NCBI GenBank assembly: GCA_008360975.2
Contig: CM039182.1
Location: forward strand, 52,650,491 to 52,714,490
Direction of reading: 5' to 3'
DNA length: 64,000 nucleotides
Source of the DNA: Lichenostomus cassidix
Taxonomy: Eukaryota > Chordata > Aves > Passeriformes > Meliphagidae
Shown here: piece by piece, positions 1 to 21,868 of the stretch
How the letters are laid out: each line of letters opens with the position of its first letter
How positions within the stretch are numbered: the stretch's first letter is position 1
Program-made: the position numbers and the translations under genes
Notes under the pieces: generated by a model
Databases searched by the model: none
The model's input: the letters and a program-made list of their open reading frames with translations, nothing else
Told to the model about the DNA's origin: nothing

Positions 1-9911
<9,911 letters not shown>

Positions 9912-10202
9912 AAACCATATGTTTGCAAGATCCCAGGCTGCACAAAGCGCTACACAGACCCCAGCTCTCTCCGGAAACACGTGAAGACCGTGCATGGCCC
10001 GGAGGCACACGTCACCAAGAAGCAGCGGGGAGATATCCACCCAAGGCCTCCGCCACCAAGAGACCCAGGCAGCCACTCTCAGACTCGGTCACCAGGCCAC
10101 CAGACTCAGGGTGCAATTGGTGAGCAGAAGGACCTCAGCAACACTACCTCAAAGCGTGATGAATGCCTCCAGGTGAAAGCAGTCAAGTCAGAAAAACCAA
10201 TG
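9912..10202 (+). CDS. GLI3: GLI3 exon: zinc finger 5 and post-finger linker
   Basis: The exon is 291 bp (97 codons, phase 0/0), with the acceptor AG at 9910-9911 and donor GTATGC from 10203. It begins KPYVC, completing the linker to finger 5 (CKIPGC...[11 protein letters not shown]). The basic stretch HVTKKQRG follows; with the basic residues of finger 5 it is the known position of the GLI nuclear localisation region. The rest is a proline- and serine-rich linker ([15 protein letters not shown]) ending [13 protein letters not shown]. This linker lies between the DNA-binding domain and the processing determinant region, so the C-terminus of the truncated repressor form should fall shortly after it. 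Confidence 0.96.
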
Positions 10203-11399
10203 GTATGCAATACACCGTGCCACTGCCTTCGTCCTTTTTTCTTCCTGCAAACAGTTAATAATCCCTTATAAATGCCTTTAACCTCTAGCTCACAAGGTTT
10301 GGTTTTCTGAGGTTTTCTTCTATGTTTACATTGTAAAATGTTTTTAAAGCCTAAGAAATAGTAAATGAAAAGATTACATCTAGTCTGTCCAATATGGAAT
10401 AAGTGTAGTGTTGGCAACTGTCACAATAATTGTTTCTCTTATAAAGCTTCATCTTCTGGAATAAGCCTAGTATGAGAAAATCAGAGTTTTCTTTTAAAAA
10501 GAAAACATTTTTTCCACTCTTCTGTTTCCAGAAGAAAGATGGTGAATCTGCATTTTGCAGGATGAAAGACGGAATAAGGAAAAAACCAAACCAAACCACG
10601 AGAAGTCCAAATGATTAAAAAGACAGTATTGATGATGCTCATTTTTTGAGAACCTGAGCAAGCAATTAAATTTTAGGGGCTTGAGGCTTTTGGGTCATGG
10701 ATCAAACTGAAGCAGGATGAACTGACTGACTTCAACAGCAGACAGGCATCTTTTGATAACATATTATCTCTGTTGTGATGTGACCTCTTACATTTATCTG
10801 ATACTTACTCAAGTTAACCTAATCCAAGTTTAACTAAATCAAGTTGAATTAAGAGTCTACAGGTCTTTTCTCTGGTTTACCTTAATGTATTGCATAAAAC
10901 TGTTGAAAGGACTGTATTCCATTTTTTGAGATGCCATCTTAAATACACAAGTTCTTTCATTTGCCTGAATTTTGTGCGCCATCTGCCCTCTTCACAAGGG
11001 TTAAGTCAAAGGCAGTCACTCCATCCTCTTCCCCATCTGGGCCTATGATTCATCTGTATCCAGCCCTTGGGGACTACAAATAGGAGCCCTCCATGCTCAT
11101 ACTGTTAATCATGCTGCAATTCAAAGTGATTACTCACTGAAATATGAGTTACTGTTATGTTGTGCCTACTAAGGCTTATGCTCAAACTGTTCAGTATTAA
11201 TCTTGAATTCAAAAACTTCCAAGGGCCCAGAGTAAACTCCTGCTGAAGTCTAAAGGAGGTCCTCTGCCATTTTTGGTAATAACTATCTAAGTTTACAAAG
11301 GAACAAAACTTCTTTTGTTTTGCTAGGTAAATGTGTAGCATTACTGAGGCATGTTGAACACAGTTCTAACATGAAAATTTGTGCAAGAGGGGTGCTAAT

Positions 11400-11790
11400 G
11401 TCTATAGCTTACATAGTATTAGATATTTCTCACTGAAAATTATATTTTAAAAATAATTCTCTGTTTCTTGCTTTTCATTGCATGTATGAATTAAGATATT
11501 TTCTGGTTTTCAACTAATTCAATGTCTTTTCTGTCTAATGCTCTTAAATGTCTTATTCTAACTTCCTAAGGACAGTGGGTAATAAGGTGAGGGCATTTTA
11601 ACTCTTCCACTGTTTTTCTTATTGCAACATTATTTATGTTTTTATTTTACTCTTCTGCCTGTTGTTCAATCATTCCTTTATTTAGTAATGTGCAATCCAT
11701 CAAGCGCATTCCCAATTGTAATGTGCTGTGAGCATTTTGCAACGCTTGACATGTGAAAAATCTGGCTTATATTGGTGAAACATCTTCAGA
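11400..11790. promoter_or_regulatory. Candidate conserved non-coding element in GLI3 intron
   Basis: This AT-rich stretch has no repeat signature. It holds several homeodomain- and forkhead-like cores (TTATTTATG, TTTATTTAGTAATG, CCAATTGTAATGTG). GLI3 introns of tetrapods are known to house deeply conserved limb and neural enhancers. That this is one of them is inference only; I have no alignment. Confidence 0.25.
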
Positions 11791-12973
11791 AATGTCTTTG
11801 TACTTTTCCCTCTAGATGAGACATCCATTTTTTTTCTGTTTTGCACATCTAGAAATACATGTGCTGCATAATACAGTTCTTATTTCTTTACCGTACCTCA
11901 CTGTGATCTTGACATGTGCTACAAGAACAGGCTTCTGATCACTGTTACTCTTCTTCCATATGGGATGGAACTATTGTCCAGAAGCACAAGCTTTCTTCTG
12001 TATAATAACTGTTATTTCTATTCTTGTCACCAAACTGCTATGGCCAAGATTTGGAAATGGACTTGCTCAGTGTGGCCTCATAAATTCTAAGTATCATTAT
12101 TCAAGTTAGAAATAATAAAATAGTTATTGCATCTCAAATGGACTCCTTAGGGGCATATGAAGCTACAGTAGTGCCATGAATCTGTGTCTTCATTCACTGA
12201 TGTTTAAAGTGAGAGTCATTACTGCCACTTCAGAAATTCTAGACAATATTTTTCAGTAAAATGTACATAAAGATCACAGAGTGGCAGAAAAAAACAAAAC
12301 AAAAAACCAAAACCACATCAGAAACCCTAAAAGTTAAATACTTACATGAAACTGTTCTTGGGAGCAAAATGATACTGCATGCCCCACTGATTTGTGATCA
12401 CACTGATAGAACCTTACAGCGAGATATTAAGTCCAGAGACTTCTGTCTGTCTTCCTCTGTTTTGTCTGTTGGTTTGTCAATTTTCCCATTCTTTTGCGAG
12501 AACATTATAAAAAGCCTGAAAAGTAAATCAAGCCCGTGTTTCCCCACAGCAAGAGTTCTACTAGAGCAGCAGGGAACACCCGCTGTTAAGAAAGAAGATG
12601 CTATTGTGGCATGTTTATATCCCTGCAGATTAGCAGCCTGTATTATCTACTTAAATTCTTGCTCTTAAAATCTTAAATTCTAATGAAACAAAGGATTTGA
12701 TTTAGTAGATCATTACCTTCTTGACTCAGAGCAGAGGTGGTGTAAGTTAGGTGTAAGAGGAGGTATAACTTAGACCTGAGTGCCACCAGGGTCACGGGAT
12801 GCTGATAATATGATACAGTATTTTTTGCACGGATGTTTTGTCCCTGTTCTATTACATGCCAACATTTCAGGCCAACCACTGGTTGTAACAATGAGCCTTA
12901 AGCCTGGAAAATGCTTACATTCTCCAGCCACAAGTCTTATTTAAAAAACCCAAATTCCAGTGGTTTTGGAGTC

Positions 12974-12996
12974 TTGTTTGTTTGTTTGTTTGTTTG
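12974..12996. repeat. (TTTG)n microsatellite
   Basis: Five to six copies of TTTG sit in the GLI3 intron, about 440 bp before the next exon. Confidence 0.9.
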
Positions 12997-13436
12997 CAAG
13001 CCTAGCAGTGTAAACTAATACCTTGTAACATGGCTGAGTTCTGGTTTCGTTTTTTTGAGCTGCAGCTTCAGTTGGGAACAGCGCCTAAAGAAAGTAGGGT
13101 ATCCATCCATACATGCTCACAAATAGCATAAAGTGATAGCAGTAACTATGGAAATAACTCAGATAAGTGTTGTATGGAGATACATTGTATACCATCATCA
13201 AAAGGGGATTTTAGTCTTGTGTTTTGCAATGCCATTCACAGTAAAAATCATTAACGTTGCAGTTAAAATCAATATCTAGAAAGCCTCTTTATGAATGGTC
13301 ACTATTACAGTTTAATGCAAAACTTTTCTGTATCTATATCTTGGGCTCCATTTAGACCTTCATTTAGTGCAAGTACTCTGGTTAACATTGTTTTCTTAAT
13401 CCTCACATTCTTTTGTCTCCTGCTTCCCTCCAACAG

Positions 13437-13764
13437 ACATCTCAGCCAAGCCCTGGTGGTCAGTCTACATGCAGCAGCGAACAGTCCCCCATCAGCAACT
13501 ATTCCAACAATGGGATCGAGCTTACTCTGACCAGTGGTGGTAGTGTAGGAGACCTCAGTGTCATCGATGAAACCCCAGTCATGGACTCTACCATTTCCAC
13601 AGCCACCACAGCACTTGGCTTACAGGCCAGGAGGAATATGACAGGGACCAAATGGATGGAGCAAGTGAAATTAGAAAGGTTGAAACAAGTTAACGGAATG
13701 CTTCCAAGACTGAACCCCGTTCCACCTTCCAAAGCCCCGACCTTGCCGCCTCTCATAGGAAATG
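13437..13764 (+). CDS. GLI3: GLI3 exon: processing determinant region
   Basis: The exon is 328 bp (phase 0 start, phase 1 end), with acceptor CAACAG before 13437 and donor GTGAGA from 13765. It starts [10 protein letters not shown] and contains [31 protein letters not shown] and [16 protein letters not shown], ending PPLIGNG with the last glycine split across the intron. In GLI3 this region, with the phosphorylation cluster that follows, directs partial proteasomal processing to the repressor when Hedgehog is absent. VKLE fits the SUMO consensus (hydrophobic-K-x-E). If the donor at 13765 is ignored the frame stays open to 13946, but the added residues are unlike GLI3, so this is chance read-through. 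Confidence 0.95.
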
Positions 13765-14944
13765 GTGAGATACACATAACAGGAGGGATAACACTTTTTG
13801 TCCTTAAGCTCGTTGCTTGCCAGTTCAATCTTGGAACTCTTGCAGGAGTTGCACAGCTTAGGAAATGCAGTAGCTCTGAAATGGTTTGCAAATTGATCAC
13901 TTCTTGTTTATCCCCTCACTGCAAGCCCTACTACCCACCTTGTTAGAAGTCTGATAGTCCTGTGTTTTACAGAACAGGGGCTAGCAAGGGAGCCATGAAT
14001 CACATTTTAAATATTCCCTACAGTTAAGGGTTTGGACTCAAGATCACCATAATCCTGTCTTGTTTTGAGGCAAGGCAGAAGAAATAAATACCTGTGAGTT
14101 TATTGTATGGAAGTCTTTCTGTTGAGGTCTTTGCAAGGCACCCTTTGCAGAGATGTGTTGGGCTTCCCTTTAAATAACCTGTTCCCACACATAGAAGAAA
14201 TCATATGTACAGATGCTACTGCTGCAAAGGGCAGAGATCCATGAATGGGAGCAAGGCGAGGTTGAACTCTGAAGATGCCTGGTTGTTTTCCTCCAAAGAG
14301 CTGCTCATGACCAAAACAGATGATCCTGCTGCCCCTACTTTGCCTACAGCATGCCTGTAGGTTTCTGCACTCCACCCAGTAGTGACAACCCAGGTTTTCT
14401 GAGACCCATTCAATCAAAAGAAACTATGTAAAATTAGGAAATTTATCCTGTTTACTTAAAACCAAAACAAAACAAGGAAACCAGCAAAGATGTTTTGCAG
14501 TTGTTAGGAGTTATTTCAAGAATATTTCAAGAAGTCTCAGAAATTACCCTGAATAGCCTCCAATTTGTATATTTTGCCATTCCATACAAATGCCTGTTCA
14601 ATTATATTTTGCCTATAAAAAGCTCCCTTACGAATGTGTCCTCCTGGCACATCAGCCAGCATAGCTGCACTGCAGGCTGGAGCACTGCACCAGCTGATGA
14701 CAGTTTGTGGCTATGGCCTATAAATTTTCTGCTGGGATTCACACCAAAATGTTACCCTTGAGTCTCTGAATTAGCTTTTAACCTAAGGACACAGTTTTCG
14801 TCCCTACTTCTTTCAAGAAAGAGCACTGCTATGATTGGCTGTGATGATGTTCTTCCTCTGTACTCGGCTTACTTCTTTAGTGTGTGTTTTCTGCACCAGT
14901 TTCTGGATAATACCTCTTTGTTTAACTGTGAATTTTACCTGCAG
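13765..14944 (+). other. GLI3: GLI3 intron, 1.18 kb
   Basis: The donor is GTGAGA and the acceptor ends TTTTACCTGCAG. This phase-1 intron splits a glycine codon. No exon or identifiable transposon is seen. Confidence 0.9.
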
Positions 14945-17235
14945 GTACTCAGTCGAACAGCAGCTGCAGTGTCGGAGGATCCATGACTATTCTGCCAAAC
15001 AGGAGTGAACTTTCAAGTACGGACATCACTGTGTTGAACATGCTGAACAGGAGGGACAGCAATACTAGCACAATCAGTTCAGCCTACCTGAGCAGCCGCA
15101 GGTCTTCTGGAATCTCACCTTGCTTCTCCAGCCGGAGGTCCAGCGATGCCTCCCAGGCAGAGGGAAGGCCGCAGAACGTGAGCGTTGCAGACTCCTACGA
15201 CCCGATCTCGACGGATGCCTCCCGGCGCTCCAGTGAAGCGAGCCAGTGTGATGACCTCCCAAGTCTTCTCAGCCTCACCCCAGCCCAGCAATACAGGCTG
15301 AAAGCTAAATATGCAGCAGCTACTGGTGGACCCCCACCAACTCCACTGCCTAACATGGAGAGGATGAGCCTCAAGACAAGGATGGCACTTGTGGGTGACT
15401 GCAGAGAGTCTGGAGTATCTCCACTGCCTCCAGTGAATGCTCCTCGAAGATGTAGTGATGGCGGGGCAAATGGTTACAGCAGGAGGCATTTTCTGTCTCA
15501 CGAAGCTTTCGGAAATGGGACGAGGAGAGCCAGTGATCCAGTCAGAATGGCCTCCGACAACTTCTCCGTCCCGAGAGTCCAGCGTTTCAACAGTCTTAAT
15601 AGCTTTAACCCTCCTGCTTTGCTTCCATCCATGGAAAAGCGCAGCCTTGTTCTTCAGAACTACACCCGTTCTGAGGGTGGCGTCTTCCGTGGCTTCAGCT
15701 CCCCCTGTCCTCCAAGCATCAGCGAGAACGTTGCCCTGGAGGCTGCTACAATGGAAGTGGGTGGCAGTCTGAATGATGAGGATCTCCTGCCAGATGACGT
15801 GGTCCAGTATCTGAATTCCCAGAACCAGGGCATGTACGACCACTTGTTGAACAATGTTCTAGACAGCAACAAAATGCATCACAGCTCAGTTTCAGGAAAC
15901 AACAACCCCAGCAACTTTGACCAATCCCCTCCACTGAGCAGTCAGCAGGCGGGTCCTGAGGCAAATAAGAGTGACTTGCCCATTCAGTGGAATGAAGTAA
16001 GCTCAGGAAGTTCTGACTTATCTCCTTCAAAGCTGAAATGTGGTCAGCGATCAGCAGTGCAGCAGGCTCGGGCCTTCAGACTGTATAACAATATGATGGT
16101 TCAGCAGCAGAACCTGGAGAGAAGCAACATGGCCCAGCAGAATGGCTATCAGAACCTGGTGGAAAACAACACTTCCTACAGTTTACAGCAAAACATGGCT
16201 CTTGGCAGCGGAGCCGGGAATTCTTTCAGCATGCAGTCCAACAAGCCTTACAGTGAAAGCATGGGCAGGCAAGCAATGATGTCTGGGGCGACAGACAATT
16301 CCTGTGGCATGGCAGTGCAAGGGCAGAAGCTGAGAATCAGCAACATGCCAGTGAACGGGAACCAGCAAAATTTCAGTCATCCCATGGCATCCAGCGATCA
16401 AACCACCACTGTGGCTAATGGGATGCAGAACAGGAATATGATGGAACAGGAATATTTGCAAAGCCAACCAGTCGGAGATGGCGTTCATTACCAGGGAGTC
16501 AGCCAATCCGGTCAAATGATGCTAGGGCAGGTTAGTCCTACCTCACAAGGCAGCCTGTATCAAGGGGCACAGAGTTGTCCACTGGTGTCTCACACCATTG
16601 GTAGCCAGCCTTCAGGTTTGTCAGTGGCCAAAAGTTACCAGTCATGCTCTAATTACAGCAGCAACAGACAGCAAAATGTGTTGAGAAACAGCCTGTCCCA
16701 ACAGCAAAGACACATAGGTGACGGCAACCAGACATACAGGGTAAACACCATTAAGATGGAAATGCAAGGTCAATCACAGCAGTTCTGCTCTAATTTGCAG
16801 AATTACTCTGGTCAGTTATATGACCAAACCATGGGTTTTAGCCACCAAGCTATGAAAACAGGTTCTTTCTTTGGTTCGGAAACCAACTGCCTGCTGCAGG
16901 GGACTGCAACTGAAAACTCACCTGAGCTTCTTTCCCCGGGGGCTAACCAAGTGTCCAGCACGGTTGACAGTATTGACAGCAACAGTCTAGAGGGTGTGCA
17001 GATAGATTTTGATGCTATCATAGATGATGGGGACCATATCAGCTTAATTTCGGGAGCACTGAGCCCAAGTATCATTCAAAATGTCTCCCGCAATTCCTCA
17101 CGCCTCACCACTCCCCGAGCATCTCTTACATTCCCAGCTATGCCTGTAAGCACAACCAACATGGCTATTGGGGACATGAGCTCTTTGTTGACCTCACTTG
17201 CAGAAGAAAGCAAGTTTCTTGCTGTTATGCAATAG
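14945..17235 (+). CDS. GLI3: GLI3 last coding exon: PKA/degron cluster and activation domain, to stop
   Basis: This large terminal exon encodes 762 complete residues plus the split glycine and ends at TAG 17233-17235. It begins [17 protein letters not shown]. Six RRxS sites match the PKA sites P1-P6 of GLI3, with the target serine codons at 15058, 15106, 15142, 15232, 15454 and 15532. PKA, then GSK3 and CK1, phosphorylate this area, and beta-TrCP recognises it for processing. The block [19 protein letters not shown] follows. Later come [38 protein letters not shown] (from 15976) and a long S/Q/N-rich stretch (about 15850-16760). IKMEMQG (another SUMO-like IKME) follows, then [13 protein letters not shown] and the acidic amphipathic [10 protein letters not shown] (from 17008), which belongs to the C-terminal activation domain. 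The end is [16 protein letters not shown]...SKFLAVMQ. The frame is intact. Conservation with human looks patchy between 15850 and 16760. Confidence 0.97.
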
Positions 17236-18530
17236 ACATAAAAAACAAAAAACACTTAGGAGATAACAGATGGAAAAAAAAAGACTCATATTTTTTAGTT
17301 GTGTATGTATTTTAGCAATCTCATCTCACCTAAATGGGATGTGTTTCAAGTATATTCCTTTTATGGAATAAGGACTCTGAAAACCCTAAAGTGTTCTAGG
17401 GAGAAACTGTCTTCCATTTCAGTTTTGAATCAGTATTGCTACACCCATTCCCTCCCTTTCTCTCTTTTCTCTCTCTCTCGCCCTTTTTAAATGTCTGTAT
17501 GCTTCTTTTTTTTTCTTTTGTTTTTTAATTGTAAACCAATGTAAACGTGTGAACTGCATGTTTTCTTGTTTTGTTTTGGGGTTTTTTTGTAAAGAAAGGC
17601 CTGATGAAATGACTTGGCAATTTTCTGTTACTCAAATGAAGATAGACCTTGTAAAACTGTTGTAACTTTTCCTCTTGAACATATAACCACGCAGAATGTG
17701 AAGTGAGCATGCAGTGATGAAATCCTCTCTGGATGCACTGGACACGTCACACTGAGGTGGAAAACCAGTTTAGAAATGCACTGCCATGGTAACCCTGGCC
17801 TGCAGTTTCAGAGACATGGAGCAGAAAACATTGGGAGGTTCAAGCAAATAAGAAATGTAAAAAACCATCAGCCCTTTGATCTCTAGTGATAGCTTAAGGT
17901 TCTTGTAAACACACACAGAGATAGCTATCACTGCCTTGAATAATGATACTGAGATTGTGTCATGTTTCATCTATTTCAGAGGAAGGAGAGAACCAGAAAG
18001 CTGAGTCCAACTCTCGTATTTTGCATTATTTGGTATTCTGGTTTTCAGCCTTCTTTTTTAAATGATTGGATAGCAAAATTATGGGTGTGTTTAGTGACTT
18101 GGGTAGTCTATAATCTTCTCATTGCAGACCACTTTTGTGGAGATACAATCAGGGTCTTACTAGGTATTTCATACAATGAAATAACAAAATAGCAGTATTT
18201 CATACTGGGGATTTTTTTTTAAAATGCAAATTCTTGAGGTGTAATTTGTTGAGCCCCTGGTTCTTATTTGCTGGAAGAACAGTGTGTACATCCCTTTTAG
18301 CCCAGACAGCTCCATGGATACATACAGCTTCAAAAGCACCATGGGCATGTCATGTAAAAGAAGTAGAAAATGAATGGCTGGCCCAGTTCTCAGACTAGCC
18401 AAATAAATCAAAGCAGTTGCAAGCAATCTGATAATCTTAAATGTTTTTCCACTGTGTCCAGGCTTAACAAAATTAAGAAATTTAAACTGCCATTAAAAAT
18501 AGCAAAGAAACAAGGGGAATGGCAAGTATT

Positions 18531-18661
18531 CACAGATCACAGAACATTGTGATCTGGAATTATTATCAGGTCCAACTCTTCAGTGAGTGGCCTGTATGGG
18601 GATGAAACCCACAACTTTGATGCTATTAGCACCATGCTGTAACCAACTGAGCTGTCTGGCA
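18531..18661 (-). mobile_element. tRNA-Ile-derived SINE with CR1-like tail (TguSINE1-like)
   Basis: Read on the minus strand, 18661-18588 aligns along all 74 positions with a vertebrate tRNA-Ile(AAT); I count about 58 matches. The A box (CAGCTCAGTTGG), the anticodon loop core TGGTGCTAATA and a decayed B box (GGTTTCATCCC) are all present. Directly downstream comes a CR1-type 3' tail (GTTGGACCTGATAA..., then GTTCTGTGATCTGTG). A tRNA-Ile head with a CR1 tail is the architecture of TguSINE1 of passerine birds, which borrows CR1 machinery. Most differences are C-to-T or G-to-A changes, as in an old methylated insertion. It lies antisense within the GLI3 3' UTR. The family name is from memory; a plain tRNA pseudogene would lack the tail. 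Confidence 0.82.
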
Positions 18662-18697
18662 ACTAATCAAAGCTCAGAAAGACCAACCCAGCTTGTT

Positions 18698-18718
18698 TCT
18701 CTCTCTCTCTCTCTCTCA
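18698..18718. repeat. (CT)n microsatellite in the GLI3 3' UTR
   Basis: About ten CT units lie 37 bp downstream of the SINE head, inside the predicted 3' UTR. Confidence 0.92.
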
Positions 18719-21632
18719 CGGTGACACCACATGCATTTAATTTCAAAACAAACCAGTGGGTCAATGCCCAGGCTCAGTTACACCAGCAAGAAATTGAAAC
18801 CAACGCACTGTGATAATGAAGCTACTCACTGGTAGAGGTGAAGTGGCATTTGCTCTGTGAGCACTGGCTTGGTTTTGGCTCTGCCAGGCTCCATGTCTGC
18901 ACCCCTGAACACACTGTGTTCCTGGGTGAACAGGCTGGTGTAGGGAACAGTAACAAAACCATGGTTTAAGTTCACCCACTCCTGGAAGCTGCATGGAGCT
19001 CTAGCCCTTGCAGACTTCTCAGTCAAATCCCAATAGTTAAGTCCTACTATGGGATGTAAATGGTGCAGGCCCTTACAGTCATGGATTTGATGTCTGTAAG
19101 GAGCTGGTGTTATAGTAGATATATCGTGAGAAGAGGGAGCATGGTCAATTTTGAAATACAGATAAATTTTAGCCCAATCAAAATTAGAAGGTGACTTCTA
19201 TAGGCTAGAAAGCCATAGCACTTTTTTTCAACTGTAAAAAAAAAGGTGAAATACCAGCTGATTCCGTACATGGCATTTGAGGAAATGTGTAGGAATAGGA
19301 TCTCAGTGAAGTTAGATAACACTGATCTGTTAACAGCTGTTGGAGTCAGAGGATGAAGCTGTAAATCAGTAGGAAAACATCATAGGAATCTGGGGCAGGG
19401 GCCATATTTGGGCCTATCGCAGCATGTACCAGGAGATTTGCACTGTGAGCTGGAATATCAGAAGTCAAAACAAATGTAAATATCCTACACCTTTTATCAT
19501 GATCCAGCTCCTGTCTTTGTGTCTTTAGCCAGCATTTCTTTCTTCCTCTGTCTCATGCACACATATTCGCTCATCCTGCACTTTGCCCTTTGCCAGTTCC
19601 CCTCCCAGCCTCCCTGCCTCTGACCAGCTCTCATAGCCCACCTGCAGTTGTCCCTGGGCTGCATGGACAGCTGGGCACAGCTCACCATGCCAAATGACTG
19701 GTTTGCTGTGGCAGTGGGAGGAAGCTGCTCCCTGTTTCCCTCTCATTGCCCAGAGGCCCTGTAGAGACCTACTGACTGTACACAACCATCGTCCCTACCC
19801 TACTGCTGGGACAAGAAGGGATGCATCCCACTGGGCAGATTCCTGGGGTCAGGGATGCTCCAAGGGCCGTGCTGTGCATTGCAGTGCTGGGATACAGCTC
19901 ACTAGAAGAGAGAAGCAGCACTATAGGCATGAGGAGAGGCTGTGCTGGACATGTTTCACATGGTTCTCGGTAACCAATCACTGGCTGTTTATTAAGCCGT
20001 CAATTACATGTTTATAAACAATTTCAACAGGGGGACTTATGACTAGCCTGGGAGTAGGTGGCTTGGGAGAGAAGTCTTATTGTTATTGAGCCAATACATT
20101 AAAAAAACCCCAACCATCCCCAACTATTTTTTTGAAACTCAATTTTCCAGTTCATAATTGTATCTGCTGGTGCAATTGATGCTGGGAAAGCTATTAACAG
20201 ATGTGATCCATCAGAGCTTAGAAGGAGCTATTCATATTGCTCCAGGCTAAAAGGGACTGTTTGAGTAGCTAATTTGCCTTCCTGGATTTGACAAACCTTC
20301 GTCACTCATTTACCCTTGTCTTGGGCCAACAGTGTGTCTTGGCAGAAATCACATTCTCAAGAAAGGCATCCCATTTGATTTCACGAAGTTGAAGAATCAG
20401 AGACTCCACTGTGTCCTTGGGGAGTTCATGCAAATGAGTTATCATTTTCACCATTAAGTGTATGTGCAACTTATGTTCATCTGTCACTTTTCAGTTTTTA
20501 GTGTTTTCTCATGCTTTTCTGTTTGATACTAAAGAGCCTGTTTTGGTACCTGTGAGGGTAGCAATACATCACAGCCCAGCTATCTTGGGGTTTGGTTCTG
20601 TTTTAATAAGGTAGACTGGTCTCTCTGAGCATGACATTGTTACACTGGACATCAGCTTTCACTTGTCAAACTCCTTCTCAAGGTGTGGCAGTCTGGGGAA
20701 TGTCCCATCAACACTGGTGGATGTGTTTACTGACACCCCTCTGCTCTTCCTCTTCCAGTTACAGTGTCAAAGCTTGCTTTTGTGTACCTGGCACATCAGT
20801 TGATTCTTGCCATAGCTCTTAGAAACCCACCACCCTAGAGTACAAGAAAATGCACAGAATATTGTGAACGTTCTATTTTTTAAGCATTGCAGCCTAAGTC
20901 TGAATCACCATTTCTTCTAATGGCTCTGTGAGGGTCTTCCATATTCCTTACTGTTGGCCTTGGGCACATCACTAACACTCAGCCTGCCTGAAATGTGTGT
21001 GTTTCTCCAGGCAGTTTTACTTTCCACGAAGTGGAAATTGCCAGTGAGAGTTCATCCTTCAGTTACACCCAGGTGAAGGAAAGGTGTGTGTGCAGGGAAG
21101 TCAATGGGCTTCCACAGGGGCTTTGCTGGGGAGTACAATGGTCCTACACACCCATGTGGCAGATGATGTTATTCTCTCCCTGGAGAATGGCCCCAAATGG
21201 TACGTGCATTAAGATGCTGGCTGGCTGCTCACTTCCAGTCACTGCTATCCCTGCCCCTCAGTGAGATGGTTGGTTGGCTTGCTCATGCCTGTCCTGAAAT
21301 GGCTTGTCCTCCTGAACAGCAGTGTTTATATTCTTGCAATGTATGTGCCTTATTTTGCGTTGACCCTATAAAAGAGAGGGACCAGGATGTGTTGCCAAAT
21401 TTTCCTGATGAGGCTGTACTTGCCATTCAGCTAATAGCACATACCACTGTTAATAGTGTCTGAAACGTCTTGTAAACCTCTGGTATTCACGTGTTATTGT
21501 CCTTGGATTGGTGGAATGTCGCCTATGGAACAGTCACTGTTGTCAGTCCTGCAGATGTGTAAGATAAAAATGTGTTGCTTTTTTTTCATTTTTTAATTTT
21601 TTTTATAAAGCTTGTAATCCTTTTCTAAGAAA

Positions 21633-21638
21633 AATAAA
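21633..21638 (+). terminator. GLI3: Alternative polyadenylation signal AATAAA
   Basis: This is an AATAAA hexamer 230 bp before the distal one, preceded by T-rich sequence. It could give a slightly shorter GLI3 transcript. Confidence 0.4.
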
Positions 21639-21862
21639 GAAGAAAATGTGTAAATACATTTATGTACGGTAGGAATAGTGTTCAGTTGTAACAGACCTTA
21701 GTGGTCTTCATTTGATAAACCTACAGTTATGATCTGATGTTTCTCAAGCCTTAGGTTGATCTGAAGGGTCTGTAGCACTGTGTACATATATGAACTGTAC
21801 TTCTGCTTTCAGAACCACTTAGCTTTTTTGTAACAAAGAAAAAAAATGTTTCTTACAATGTC

Positions 21863-21868
21863 AATAAA
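21863..21868 (+). terminator. GLI3: Distal GLI3 polyadenylation signal AATAAA
   Basis: This canonical AATAAA lies in an AT-rich context. Cleavage is expected 15-25 nt later (about 21883-21890), and T-rich sequence follows from about 21890. It is the last strong signal before sequence character changes to ordinary intergenic DNA. Confidence 0.7.

Larger units (their letters stand above)
10203..13436 (+). other. GLI3: GLI3 intron, 3.23 kb
   Basis: The donor is GTATGC and the acceptor tract ends CCCTCCAACAG. No young transposon is seen. It holds a (TTTG)n microsatellite at 12974-12996, A/C tracts near 10578-10598 and 12288-12316, and an AT-rich stretch at 11400-11790 that I list separately as a possible conserved element. 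Confidence 0.85.

Noticed and set aside
13413..13946. Open frame running past the donor at 13765
   Set aside because: GLI3 similarity stops exactly at the GTGAGA donor and resumes at 14945 in the correct phase, so this is intron read-through, not an alternative C-terminus.
15115..15843. 242-residue antisense open frame across the last GLI3 exon
   Set aside because: It is the mirror of a strongly conserved coding exon; its residues resemble no family and codon constraint on the sense strand explains the openness.
18588..18661. Functional tRNA-Ile gene on the minus strand
   Set aside because: About 16 of 74 positions differ, including acceptor-stem and B-box bases, no Pol III terminator follows at the expected place, and a CR1-like tail is attached. 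It is a SINE head.
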